A DNA stretch of 51,543 nt, taken from contig DFJW01000075.1 in the NCBI GenBank assembly GCA_002373775.1, forward strand, positions 49,021 through 100,563, in the 5' to 3' direction. The notes beneath the pieces were generated by a model. That model was not told the DNA's origin, searched no databases, and saw only the letters and a program-made list of their open reading frames with translations. Both the position numbers and the translations under genes were made by a program. Below are positions 24,755 to 32,136 of the stretch, piece after piece (within the stretch, counting starts at the first letter, position 1; every line of letters starts with the position of its first letter). The DNA comes from Ruminococcus flavefaciens (GTDB lineage Bacteria > Bacillota > Clostridia > Oscillospirales > Ruminococcaceae).

Positions 24755-26182
24755 ATGAACAAGTACAAAAACCTTGCACTTAACACGCTGATATTCGCGA
24801 TCGGCAGCTTTGGTTCGAAGATACTCGTCCTGCTGCTCACCCGTCTTTATACCAGCAACATCAGCCCTGCGGATTCCAGTACAAAGGAACTGCTGGAGAT
24901 CACTGCCAACTTCCTGCTCCCCATTTTCACCTTCTCCATGTCGGAAGCTATCATCCGATTCGGTCTCGACAAGAAGTACAACAAGGCAGAAGTATTTACG
25001 ACCGCGACTGTCCTGAACGGCGTGGGACTCGTTCTCATGCTCATCATAGGTCCGCTGCTGAAGTTCATTTCTTTCCTTGACTTCATCGACGGATACACGA
25101 TCCTGCTGCTGGTCTACGTCTGCACTTCGGCATTCCGGTCGCTCTGCTCTCAGTTCGTCCGCGCAAGAGGCATGGTAAAGCTGTTCTCTCTGGACGGCAT
25201 TCTCGCTACCATGACGCTCTTTCTCTTCAATATCGTCTTCATCGCAAGATTCCACTGGGGCGTCAAGGGCTTCATGCTCTCCGTTATCCTCTCCGACCTC
25301 TGCTCGGCTGTGTTCCTATTTATCGTCGCCGGACTTCATCAGTTCCTCGGCAAGAGATACTACAACAAACGTCTCGCTACCAGCCTTATGAGGTTTGCTG
25401 TCCCGCTGATACCGACGGTCGTTATGTGGGTGATAACCGGCTTCTCGGACCGACTATTCATCCGCTATATGCACAGCGACAAGGTAACTCTCGGAGAGAG
25501 TGCTGCCGGCATCTACGGCTATGCCACCAAAGTCCCCAACCTCATCTCCATGGTCTCGACTATTTTCTTCCAGGCGTGGAATATGTCCGCCATTATGGAG
25601 AACGACTCCGAAGACCGCAGCCAGTTCTATGAAAAAGTCTACGGCGCATATGAAGCTCTGCTCTTCATCGCCTCCGGATTTCTCATCGCAGGCGTTCAGA
25701 TAATCACGCCCATATTCGTCAGCACCTCCAAATTCGGCGAATACGGCGACGTTTACATGTACACCCCCGTGCTGGTAGTTGCCGTGCTATTCATGTGCCT
25801 TGACCAGTTTCTCAGCAGTATCTATACCGCCACAAAACACACCAAGAACTCCTTCTGGACAAGTTTCGCCGCAAGTATGGCGAATATCGTCCTCAACTTC
25901 TTCCTCATCCCGGAATGGGGCATACAGGGCGCTTCTATCGCAACTTTCCTCAGCTACTACCTCTGCTTCTGGGCAAGAATAATCGACGCAAGATATTACA
26001 TCCCCTTCAGATTCGACGCTGTGAAGTCCTTCGTGAATACTACCGTCCTCCTCGTTATGTGCTGGATGGTCATCGGAAAACCGCCGGTCTTCGCACTCTG
26101 GGTAATCATCATGCTCGCCTTCGTTTCTTGGTATAACTATAAGTCGCTTCTTGCCACAGTCAAGAAACTGCTCGGAAAGTGA
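24755..26182 (+). CDS. Polysaccharide flippase (MOP/Wzx-type transporter)
   Basis: A 475-residue integral membrane protein with about 12-14 helices spread evenly along the chain, of the polysaccharide-transporter branch of the MOP superfamily. These proteins flip lipid-linked sugars across the membrane. Visible family features include the N-terminal NTLIFAIGSFGSKILVLLL with the following LYTSNISPADSS, and a central VPLIPTVVMWVITGFSDRLFI. No glycosyltransferase genes are adjacent, so the glycan it carries is unknown. The start has only a weak purine-rich ribosome-binding site. A cysteine-cluster gene follows after six bases. Confidence 0.9.
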   Translation: MNKYKNLALNTLIFAIGSFGSKILVLLLTRLYTSNISPADSSTKELLEITANFLLPIFTFSMSEAIIRFGLDKKYNKAEVFTTATVLNGVGLVLMLIIGPLLKFISFLDFIDGYTILLLVYVCTSAFRSLCSQFVRARGMVKLFSLDGILATMTLFLFNIVFIARFHWGVKGFMLSVILSDLCSAVFLFIVAGLHQFLGKRYYNKRLATSLMRFAVPLIPTVVMWVITGFSDRLFIRYMHSDKVTLGESAAGIYGYATKVPNLISMVSTIFFQAWNMSAIMENDSEDRSQFYEKVYGAYEALLFIASGFLIAGVQIITPIFVSTSKFGEYGDVYMYTPVLVVAVLFMCLDQFLSSIYTATKHTKNSFWTSFAASMANIVLNFFLIPEWGIQGASIATFLSYYLCFWARIIDARYYIPFRFDAVKSFVNTTVLLVMCWMVIGKPPVFALWVIIMLAFVSWYNYKSLLATVKKLLGK

Positions 26183-26188
26183 GCCGCC

Positions 26189-26671
26189 ATGCTAAGTTCA
26201 CTGCTCTCGCCCAAGACATGTGCAGACTGCCGGATGTGCTGCTCTTTCGAGGCTTACCACGTCATGGACACGCCTGTGTTCACCGCAGATATGAAGGAAC
26301 GCATCTCCGCGCTCAGCCCGGATGCCGTTTTCATCCCCAAAGCCCACGGCTTCATCTTCCGGCCTGATAAGTTCGATGCGGAGCATATGTTCACATGTCC
26401 TGCCCTGACAGACTCAGGCTGCCTTTTCGGCAAGAACAAGCCCTTCGAATGCAGTATCTGGCCGTTTCTTATCATGGATGTCAACGGCAGACGCGCCGTC
26501 ACTATCTCGCCCCTTTGCACCGAATTGTTCAGCCGTCCGCTCTCCGAACTCGTTTCCTTCCTCCGCGGCGGACTTGCAGGCTCTATCTTCGCCTACGCGG
26601 ACGCTCATCCGGATTCCGTCAGACCATACTACCCCAACTGCCCCGTGCTGATCTTCGAAAACCGGGAGTAA
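26189..26671 (+). CDS. YkgJ-family cysteine-cluster protein
   Basis: A 160-residue cytoplasmic protein with the cysteine pattern of the YkgJ family, thought to bind iron or zinc: CADCRMCC near the N-terminus, then CPALTDSGCLF and FECSIWPF, and a late YYPNCPV. Only six bases separate it from the flippase gene, so the two are probably co-transcribed, although no functional link is obvious. The ribosome-binding site is weak. The stop codon abuts a copy of the GTGATGCG repeat edge. A terminator hairpin follows at 26762. Confidence 0.85.
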   Translation: MLSSLLSPKTCADCRMCCSFEAYHVMDTPVFTADMKERISALSPDAVFIPKAHGFIFRPDKFDAEHMFTCPALTDSGCLFGKNKPFECSIWPFLIMDVNGRRAVTISPLCTELFSRPLSELVSFLRGGLAGSIFAYADAHPDSVRPYYPNCPVLIFENRE

Positions 26672-26712
26672 TGCGTGACCTCTCGGGTGAGATCCTTTCT
26701 GAGAAAAGGGAC
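26670..26712. repeat. Repeat edge (ATGCGTGACCTCTCGGG type)
   Basis: AATGCGTGACCTCTCGGG followed by TCCTTTCTGAGAAAAGGGA resembles the left end of the intergenic repeat family, in inverted orientation to the edge at 27137-27148. Confidence 0.5.
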
Positions 26713-26761
26713 ACGGCATATTCATATCGTTGTAAAGAAAAGTAAACCGAATAGGACTAAA

Positions 26762-26797
26762 AACAGCGGTGCTCAGACGAGTACCGCTGTTTTATCA
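26762..26797 (+). terminator. Terminator of flippase/YkgJ operon
   Basis: AACAGCGGT (26762-26770) pairs with ACCGCTGTT (26783-26791), followed by TTATCATTT. Confidence 0.75.
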
Positions 26798-26798
26798 T

Positions 26799-26910
26799 TT
26801 ACGATCGTTCACTAAGCAGTATAGATACACGGTTCTGTATCATCTCAGCGCACTGCGCGGCAGAATGTTCTCCTGCAAAATAGTATTCCGTTTCATGACG
26901 ATACCTCCTT
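26799..26910 (-). pseudogene. Relic of a solute-binding lipoprotein (start plus C-terminus)
   Basis: On the minus strand the reading frame ending at the stop 26801-26799 encodes SAAQCAEMIQNRVSILLSER. This aligns without gaps to the C-terminus of the intact lipoprotein at 34628 (TAEECAETIQERVSLYLSER), and similarity extends about 10 residues further upstream. Just before it, in another frame, lies AAAGGAGG then ATGAAA, closely resembling the ribosome-binding site and start of the intact gene. The simplest reading is a large internal deletion that joined the start to the last 25-30 codons out of frame. The out-of-frame ATG opens only a 17-residue peptide. Confidence 0.75.
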
Positions 26911-26991
26911 TGTTATTTTCAGTTTGGTTGGCAGACCTTTTCTATATAACATTGGAGGTTTTTATTTTCTACTCATAGCTAAAGCTTTTTG

Positions 26992-27056
26992 AACCCCCAG
27001 TTAAACTGGGGGTTTTCGGGATACAACAAATCTCCGAGGGATCACTCCCTCGGAGA
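26992..27056. terminator. Two tandem hairpins in the 26.7-27.15 kb gap
   Basis: AACCCCCAG/CTGGGGGTT (26992-27014, followed by TTTTC on the plus strand) and TCTCCGAGGG/CCCTCGGAGA (27031-27056). The second could terminate the minus-strand YfhO gene (ATTTGTTG follows on that strand). Apart from these, the relic gene and repeat edges, I see nothing in this 480-base gap. Confidence 0.5.
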
Positions 27057-27094
27057 CATAATAAATAATATACTTTCCTTAAAATATGCTTAGG

Positions 27095-27148
27095 GCGTGG
27101 GAAAGAACCTTCCTAAGAAAGTTTCTTTCCCCGGGAGTCACGCATCAC
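27095..27148. repeat. Repeat edge (GAGTCACGCATCAC type)
   Basis: GGGAAAGAA and TTTCTTTCCC form a stem (27099-27131), followed by the edge GAGTCACGCATCAC. The reverse complement of that edge begins GTGATGCGTGACTC, as in other copies of the family. Confidence 0.5.
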
Positions 27149-27152
27149 CAGA

Positions 27153-30100
27153 TCACTTTTTCTTCTTTTTCTTTTTGCCGGAATTGGATCTGGAGTTATT
27201 CTTGTTATTGTTATTCTTGCCCTTATTATTGCTGTTTACGGAGCTCTTAGCCTGCTCCTTTACTTTTTCGGCAGTCTCGTCAGCAGTTTTCTCTGCTTCT
27301 TCCTCTGCCTGCTCAGCGGCATGTTCTGCGTAGGCTTTGCCCTTATTCAGGAGAGCCTCGTTCTGATTTTTCAGCTTTTCGGCTTCTTCCTGTGCTTCCT
27401 TCTCCTTTTGCTTTGCAGCTTCGGAGGTCTCGGCGGTTATCTCTCCCTTGGATTTGATTATCTGGACCGTCTTTTTCTTGGGAGCTTCCTCAGCAGGGAT
27501 TACTTCCTCGGGAACGATGCCCTGCTTCTTCATTTCTTTCGCCTGACGCCTTGCTTTGAGCACGGGATTATGCTTTCTGTCGTAGATGTAGAACATCACG
27601 ATGCAGACGATACCGAGTATAAGTGTGACGATACCGATATTAAATCCGGGCGGAGTATACTTCATGGAGATAGTGTGTTCTCCGGGCGGAAGTTTGATGC
27701 CGATGAGCGAGCCGACAACGATTACCTCACCGTCCTCGGTGATATTGCCGTTTTCGTCGCCGTGGTTCCTGAGAACGGGCTTGCCGGTCTCTTCGTCCTT
27801 TTCCTCAACTATGAGGTTGTCGATCTTCTTGCCGTCCACCTTTATGGTCCAGCCTTCCTCATAGGGAATGGATGTGACGAATATCTCGTCCTCGCCGATA
27901 GTTACCTTGCCTTCGAGATAGCGGTCGTTGGACTTGTCCGTATCTATCTCCCACTGATGATCCTTGAGCTTGGAGATATCCTCTGCGAACTTGTCCGCGT
28001 CAAGGTAGTAGAGCTGGAAGTCACCGATAGTAACAGCAGCAGGATCGCCGTTCATGTCTGTGATGACATTGCCGTTTTCGTCATATGCTGTACCGAGTTC
28101 CTTCTCAACAGCCATGAGGTACTCGCCTGCACCGGTATAGGAATTGCCGTTTGAAGGCGGGATAGTGAGTCTTACTTCAACTTCATCTCCTGCCTTGAAA
28201 GGTCCGAGACGCATCGTGATAGCGGAGTTGGTGTCGAAGTACTGACCGTACTCGTCGTAGGTCTCCTTGTTGGTGCCTCTGTACTTGCCGTCTTCGCCCT
28301 TGATGCCTACCCATACATTTACCTGCTTCTTGACATTGGAGTTGATGTGCAGGTAGAGGTTTCCGTCGTCGGGAACTGTTGTATCGAGGTTCACATGAGC
28401 GTCGGTAGAAGTGGGCTTGGACTCATAGCAGGCATGGATTATCTCTTTGCCGTTTGAATCCTTATAGGGATACTGGTGGAAGCTGATCTGTTCGGGATCG
28501 AAAGTCAGCTTTGTATCGCAGGGAACGTAGTACTCGTTGCCGGTGGAGGTCTCGGTATCGAGTTCACCGATGAGAGCGCTGAGATAGCGGTTCAGACCGT
28601 CGAAAGGATCGTCGCCGATGAGCACTTCAAGAGCCTGCGGGCTTGCTGCATAGCCGATAGAAAGTGCGTTGGGGTTGAGGTAGAAATCAACGGGATGATC
28701 TTCCTCAACGAGCACTCTCTGGTCTCTTGCCTTGATGTAGGAAGAACCCACATCAAGCTTCTGATAGGAATCGTCAAGCAGTTTCTTTGTAGCCACACGC
28801 TGAGGATCGTCGATAACGTACTTGATGCCCAGCAGTGAATCTGCTACGGGGTTGTTGCCCTCGTACTTGGATTCGAAGCTCTGTGTGAAGTAGCCCAGTG
28901 AAGTCAGGAGGTTGATAGCTCTTGTGTTCATGACTGAGCTGGAGTGGGTGAGTCCCTTGAGTCCGATGCCTATATTGTCGTTAGGCATACGGGAATAGGT
29001 CTTTTCAGCACGGTAGAAACCGGGATCCATAGCTTCCAGATCTTCAACGACCTTTCTGCCGGTGATTATCTCGGTGTAGGACTTTCTGTCGGAGTTGCCG
29101 ACTTCCTTGTATATCTTGCGGAAGGTATCGTAACCGTTGTAGCCGGCTTCAAAGAATACCACCGCTGCCATACCCACGATTATGAGCTGTTTGGTCTGTT
29201 TCTTTTTGGCGTTGCTGTAGAAGTATATGCACAGCGAATATATCAGCGCCAGTATCACGGCAAAGACTACCGTACCGAGCCATATCTCGTTCCAGCGCTT
29301 GTCGCCGTAGTTCATCTCAGCCTTGTAGGGCAGTTCTGCAACGTACTGGTACTTGCTCTCGTTGTAGTTGTAGCTGTGCATCACGGAGGTGAACCAGACG
29401 GCAAGGAAGGTCATTCCGCCGAAAGTTCCGCCCACAGCCGGCACGGAGAGTTTGTAGCCGTCCAGATGTGAGAACACCTCTGCTGCCATTGCTACCAGCA
29501 GGAAGGATACGAGGAAGGAGTATCTGTAAGGGAGCCAGTTAGGATCCTGACCGCCGTGCCATCTCATATTGATGGGCTTGATGTACATGCTCTCGAACAT
29601 TACCAGAAGCATAGCACCGTATCCCAGTTTGTGGTTGATCTTTATCTTCTTGTTGATGAAGAAGAGCGGCAGCAGCACTACTGAAAGCACACCGCAGTAT
29701 ATCTCGGGACGTCCGTAGAGACGTGTGCCTTCGTCAACGTTTACGGAGTAGTACTGGTCGGGCATGAGTGTCGCGATGAGCTCAGGCCATTCAAAGAGAC
29801 GCTTCTTCCAGTCGAATACAGGCTCGGAGAAGTCGAACTTACCCAGTGAGAGCGCACTGTATACCGGCAGTATCATGATCGCACTGCACATCAGCACGAC
29901 TATGGTGGATATAAACATCACACCGCCGGTCTTGGCGTAATCCTTCAGACCGTTGAACTTCCGCTTTGAACAGAAGAACAGGTAGAATACGAAGTATATC
30001 GCAACGAATATGGCTATCATGTAGCCGATGTAGAAGTTTGCGATGAACATGAGTGCCAGTGGGATGATGTAGTTGATCTTTCTGCCGTCGTCGATTAGAT

Positions 30101-30755
30101 ATTCAACACCGAGGATTATGAGCGGCAGGAATACCGGTCCGTCCACCCACATGGGGTTTATGAGCTGTATCATAACGTAGCTCATCATAGCGTACATCGT
30201 CGAGAAGATCACTGACGGCAGCGGTGCAACGTGTTTGGAGCGCTGTGCGTAGATGCAGAAAGTGAGACCGGCAGCTCCGACCTTGCACATCTGCATGAGC
30301 ATAATGGCTTCCAGGATGAGTTTCCGGGGCATCAGCACGACTATCGCCGTGAACGGGCTGGCAAGGTAATAACCTATGACACCCATGAATCCGCCGGAGA
30401 GATTCCTGCTCCAGTTATAGAACAAGCTTCCGTCGCCTCTGAAGGCATCGCGTATCGCTTCAAAGTAGTAGATGTACTGACCGTTGAGGTCCAGTGTCAG
30501 GACTGAACGGTCGCCGAAGGGATAGACGTCGAAGCCGATGTAGCCGATCATTGTAAGCAGAAACGGCACAAAGAAAGCAACGATACAGAACCATGGGCTG
30601 AACTTGGAGCCGTTGAGTTCTGCGATGACATCTGCTGCTGTACGGGCTGGCTTCCCGCCGGCAGCCTTGGGAGTGCGGACAGCGGTCCCGGCTGTTCTGG
30701 TGCTTGCTTTAGCACCGGAAGCTGACTTGCTGCCCTTAGCTTTTGACTTGGCCAA
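27153..30755 (-). CDS. YfhO-family giant membrane protein
   Basis: A 1200-residue protein. I start it at a TTG (30755) because AGGAGG lies seven bases upstream and the longer frame has no ribosome-binding site. After a basic Ala/Lys/Thr-rich cytoplasmic segment (about 60 residues) come about 11-12 transmembrane helices (roughly residues 68-560), then a long outward domain (about 560-1035) with beta-rich segments, and a last helix near 1040-1060. The pattern fits YfhO (VLTLDLNGQYIYYFEAIRD, FYNWSRNLSGGFMGVIGYY), implicated in transferring sugars to teichoic or lipoteichoic acid. The C-terminus is unusual: a charged Glu/Ala/Lys stretch likely to be helical, ending in an Asn/Lys run and seven lysines. 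Confidence 0.88.
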   Translation of the reverse strand: MAKSKAKGSKSASGAKASTRTAGTAVRTPKAAGGKPARTAADVIAELNGSKFSPWFCIVAFFVPFLLTMIGYIGFDVYPFGDRSVLTLDLNGQYIYYFEAIRDAFRGDGSLFYNWSRNLSGGFMGVIGYYLASPFTAIVVLMPRKLILEAIMLMQMCKVGAAGLTFCIYAQRSKHVAPLPSVIFSTMYAMMSYVMIQLINPMWVDGPVFLPLIILGVEYLIDDGRKINYIIPLALMFIANFYIGYMIAIFVAIYFVFYLFFCSKRKFNGLKDYAKTGGVMFISTIVVLMCSAIMILPVYSALSLGKFDFSEPVFDWKKRLFEWPELIATLMPDQYYSVNVDEGTRLYGRPEIYCGVLSVVLLPLFFINKKIKINHKLGYGAMLLVMFESMYIKPINMRWHGGQDPNWLPYRYSFLVSFLLVAMAAEVFSHLDGYKLSVPAVGGTFGGMTFLAVWFTSVMHSYNYNESKYQYVAELPYKAEMNYGDKRWNEIWLGTVVFAVILALIYSLCIYFYSNAKKKQTKQLIIVGMAAVVFFEAGYNGYDTFRKIYKEVGNSDRKSYTEIITGRKVVEDLEAMDPGFYRAEKTYSRMPNDNIGIGLKGLTHSSSVMNTRAINLLTSLGYFTQSFESKYEGNNPVADSLLGIKYVIDDPQRVATKKLLDDSYQKLDVGSSYIKARDQRVLVEEDHPVDFYLNPNALSIGYAASPQALEVLIGDDPFDGLNRYLSALIGELDTETSTGNEYYVPCDTKLTFDPEQISFHQYPYKDSNGKEIIHACYESKPTSTDAHVNLDTTVPDDGNLYLHINSNVKKQVNVWVGIKGEDGKYRGTNKETYDEYGQYFDTNSAITMRLGPFKAGDEVEVRLTIPPSNGNSYTGAGEYLMAVEKELGTAYDENGNVITDMNGDPAAVTIGDFQLYYLDADKFAEDISKLKDHQWEIDTDKSNDRYLEGKVTIGEDEIFVTSIPYEEGWTIKVDGKKIDNLIVEEKDEETGKPVLRNHGDENGNITEDGEVIVVGSLIGIKLPPGEHTISMKYTPPGFNIGIVTLILGIVCIVMFYIYDRKHNPVLKARRQAKEMKKQGIVPEEVIPAEEAPKKKTVQIIKSKGEITAETSEAAKQKEKEAQEEAEKLKNQNEALLNKGKAYAEHAAEQAEEEAEKTADETAEKVKEQAKSSVNSNNKGKNNNNKNNSRSNSGKKKKKKK

Positions 30756-30911
30756 TGTTGTTCCTCCTTTTGTGTCGGGGCGGCAAAAGCCATACTCCCC
30801 GATTTTAATACTATTTCCTATTATACTACATTTCATTTTCAAATGCAATAGCGGAAAGCGGATTTTTTTGCTTTTTCACTTTATACCGGAAAATTATTTT
30901 TGCCGTGCGCC

Positions 30912-30940
30912 TTGATATTTCTCATACGATATGTTATACT
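30912..30940 (+). promoter_or_regulatory. Promoter for pheA-metH operon
   Basis: TTGATA (30912-30917), 17-base spacer, TATACT (30935-30940), about 60 bases upstream of the pheA start. I saw no T-box, leader peptide or SAM riboswitch in the short leader. Confidence 0.7.
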
Positions 30941-31004
30941 ATATAAATAGATAATCGAAAATACTGAGGCGGAGAAGCTTCGCCCCATTTCCCGGAGGTC
31001 ATAT

Positions 31005-32123
31005 ATGAAAGATCTTAAACAGCTCCGCGACAGCATCGACGACATAGACCAGCAGATACTCTCGCTTTTCATGCAGCGCATGGAACTCTGCAAAGGCGTT
31101 GCAGATTATAAGAAATTGCACGACCTGCCCGTTTTTCAGGGCGGACGCGAAAAGCAGGTCATCGACCGCATAAAGGCTCTCACAGGTCATTCCGAACTCG
31201 AAAACGGCACAGCTGCCCTCTTCACAACTATCATGGACATCAGTAAGATACTCCAGAACCGCACTATCTTTGCAGGCAGCCCTGACCGCGAGTTCAGAGC
31301 TCCGGCTTTTGCATCTGCAAAGCGCATCGGCTGTCAGGGTACGGCAGGCGCCAACTCCGAGACCGCCGCAAGGATGATATTCGGAGACAAGCAGCTGACT
31401 TACTACAAGACCTTCGAGGACGTATTCAGAGCCGTACAGTCCGGCGAGCTGGATTACGGCGTGCTTCCCGTACATAACTCGACAGCCGGTTCTGTGGACA
31501 GCACCTACGACCTCATGGCGAAATACGTCGTGTATACCGTCAAGGAAGTCACCGTCGAGATAAATCATTGTCTCGCCGCAAAGCCCGGTACTTCTTTGTC
31601 GGATGTGACCTGCGTTTACTCTCACCCGCAGGCTATAGCTCAGTGCAGCGAGTTCCTGACCATGAACGCCCTCAAAGCCCATGAATCCAGCAATACTGCC
31701 GTAGCTGCCGAAAAAGTCGCCGGCAGCGATGAGGCTTATGCAGCGATCTGCTCAATTGAATGTGCTGAGAGACTGGGACTGGATATCATCGCAGAGAATA
31801 TCGCGGACTGCTCCGTGAACCGCACACGCTTCGTCTGCATCTCGAAAGAACTTCAGGTGGATCCGTGGTCGGATGCAGTATCCGTTATGCTCACTATCCC
31901 GCATACCGAAGGTAGTCTTTACAGGCTCCTGACCAAGTTCTATGTGAACGGCATGAACCTTCTGCGCATTGAGAACCGTCCGATCCGCGACGGCAGCTTC
32001 GATGTCCGGTTCTACCTCGATTTCAGCGGCAAACTTACTGATCCCAACGTGAAAGCTACTATACGCGATCTGGAAGAGAATCTTGAATATTTCCGTTTCC
32101 TCGGAACATTCAGGAGCGAATAA
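31005..32123 (+). CDS. pheA: Bifunctional chorismate mutase/prephenate dehydratase (P-protein)
   Basis: A 372-residue fused enzyme for phenylalanine synthesis: chorismate to prephenate, then prephenate to phenylpyruvate. The chorismate mutase domain (AroQ type, residues 1-90) has LRDSIDDIDQQILSLFMQRM and FQGGREKQVIDRI. The dehydratase domain (about 105-282) contains GTAGANSE, LPVHNSTAGSV and the catalytic TRF motif at 274-276 (NRTRFVCIS). A C-terminal ACT domain (about 290-372) has GSLYRLL and ENRPI, a variant of the usual ESRP, so phenylalanine feedback is likely but may differ in strength. A GGAGG ribosome-binding site precedes the ATG. MetH follows after 13 bases. Confidence 0.95.
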   Translation: MKDLKQLRDSIDDIDQQILSLFMQRMELCKGVADYKKLHDLPVFQGGREKQVIDRIKALTGHSELENGTAALFTTIMDISKILQNRTIFAGSPDREFRAPAFASAKRIGCQGTAGANSETAARMIFGDKQLTYYKTFEDVFRAVQSGELDYGVLPVHNSTAGSVDSTYDLMAKYVVYTVKEVTVEINHCLAAKPGTSLSDVTCVYSHPQAIAQCSEFLTMNALKAHESSNTAVAAEKVAGSDEAYAAICSIECAERLGLDIIAENIADCSVNRTRFVCISKELQVDPWSDAVSVMLTIPHTEGSLYRLLTKFYVNGMNLLRIENRPIRDGSFDVRFYLDFSGKLTDPNVKATIRDLEENLEYFRFLGTFRSE

Positions 32124-32136
32124 GGAGGAATGTCAT

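Noticed and set aside
26857..26896. Short minus-strand peptide starting MKRNTILQ with a strong ribosome-binding site
   Set aside because: It is best explained as the retained start of the deleted lipoprotein gene reading out of frame; the 17-residue product has no features of its own.
26769..26978. Plus-strand 69-residue open frame in the 26.7-27.1 kb gap
   Set aside because: It lies over a terminator and the antisense of the lipoprotein relic and has no ribosome-binding site.
26992..27014. AACCCCCAG/CTGGGGGTT hairpin as an IS200/IS605 end
   Set aside because: Similar hairpins mark such elements, but no transposase, TnpB or guide-RNA-like sequence is adjacent; a terminator is simpler.
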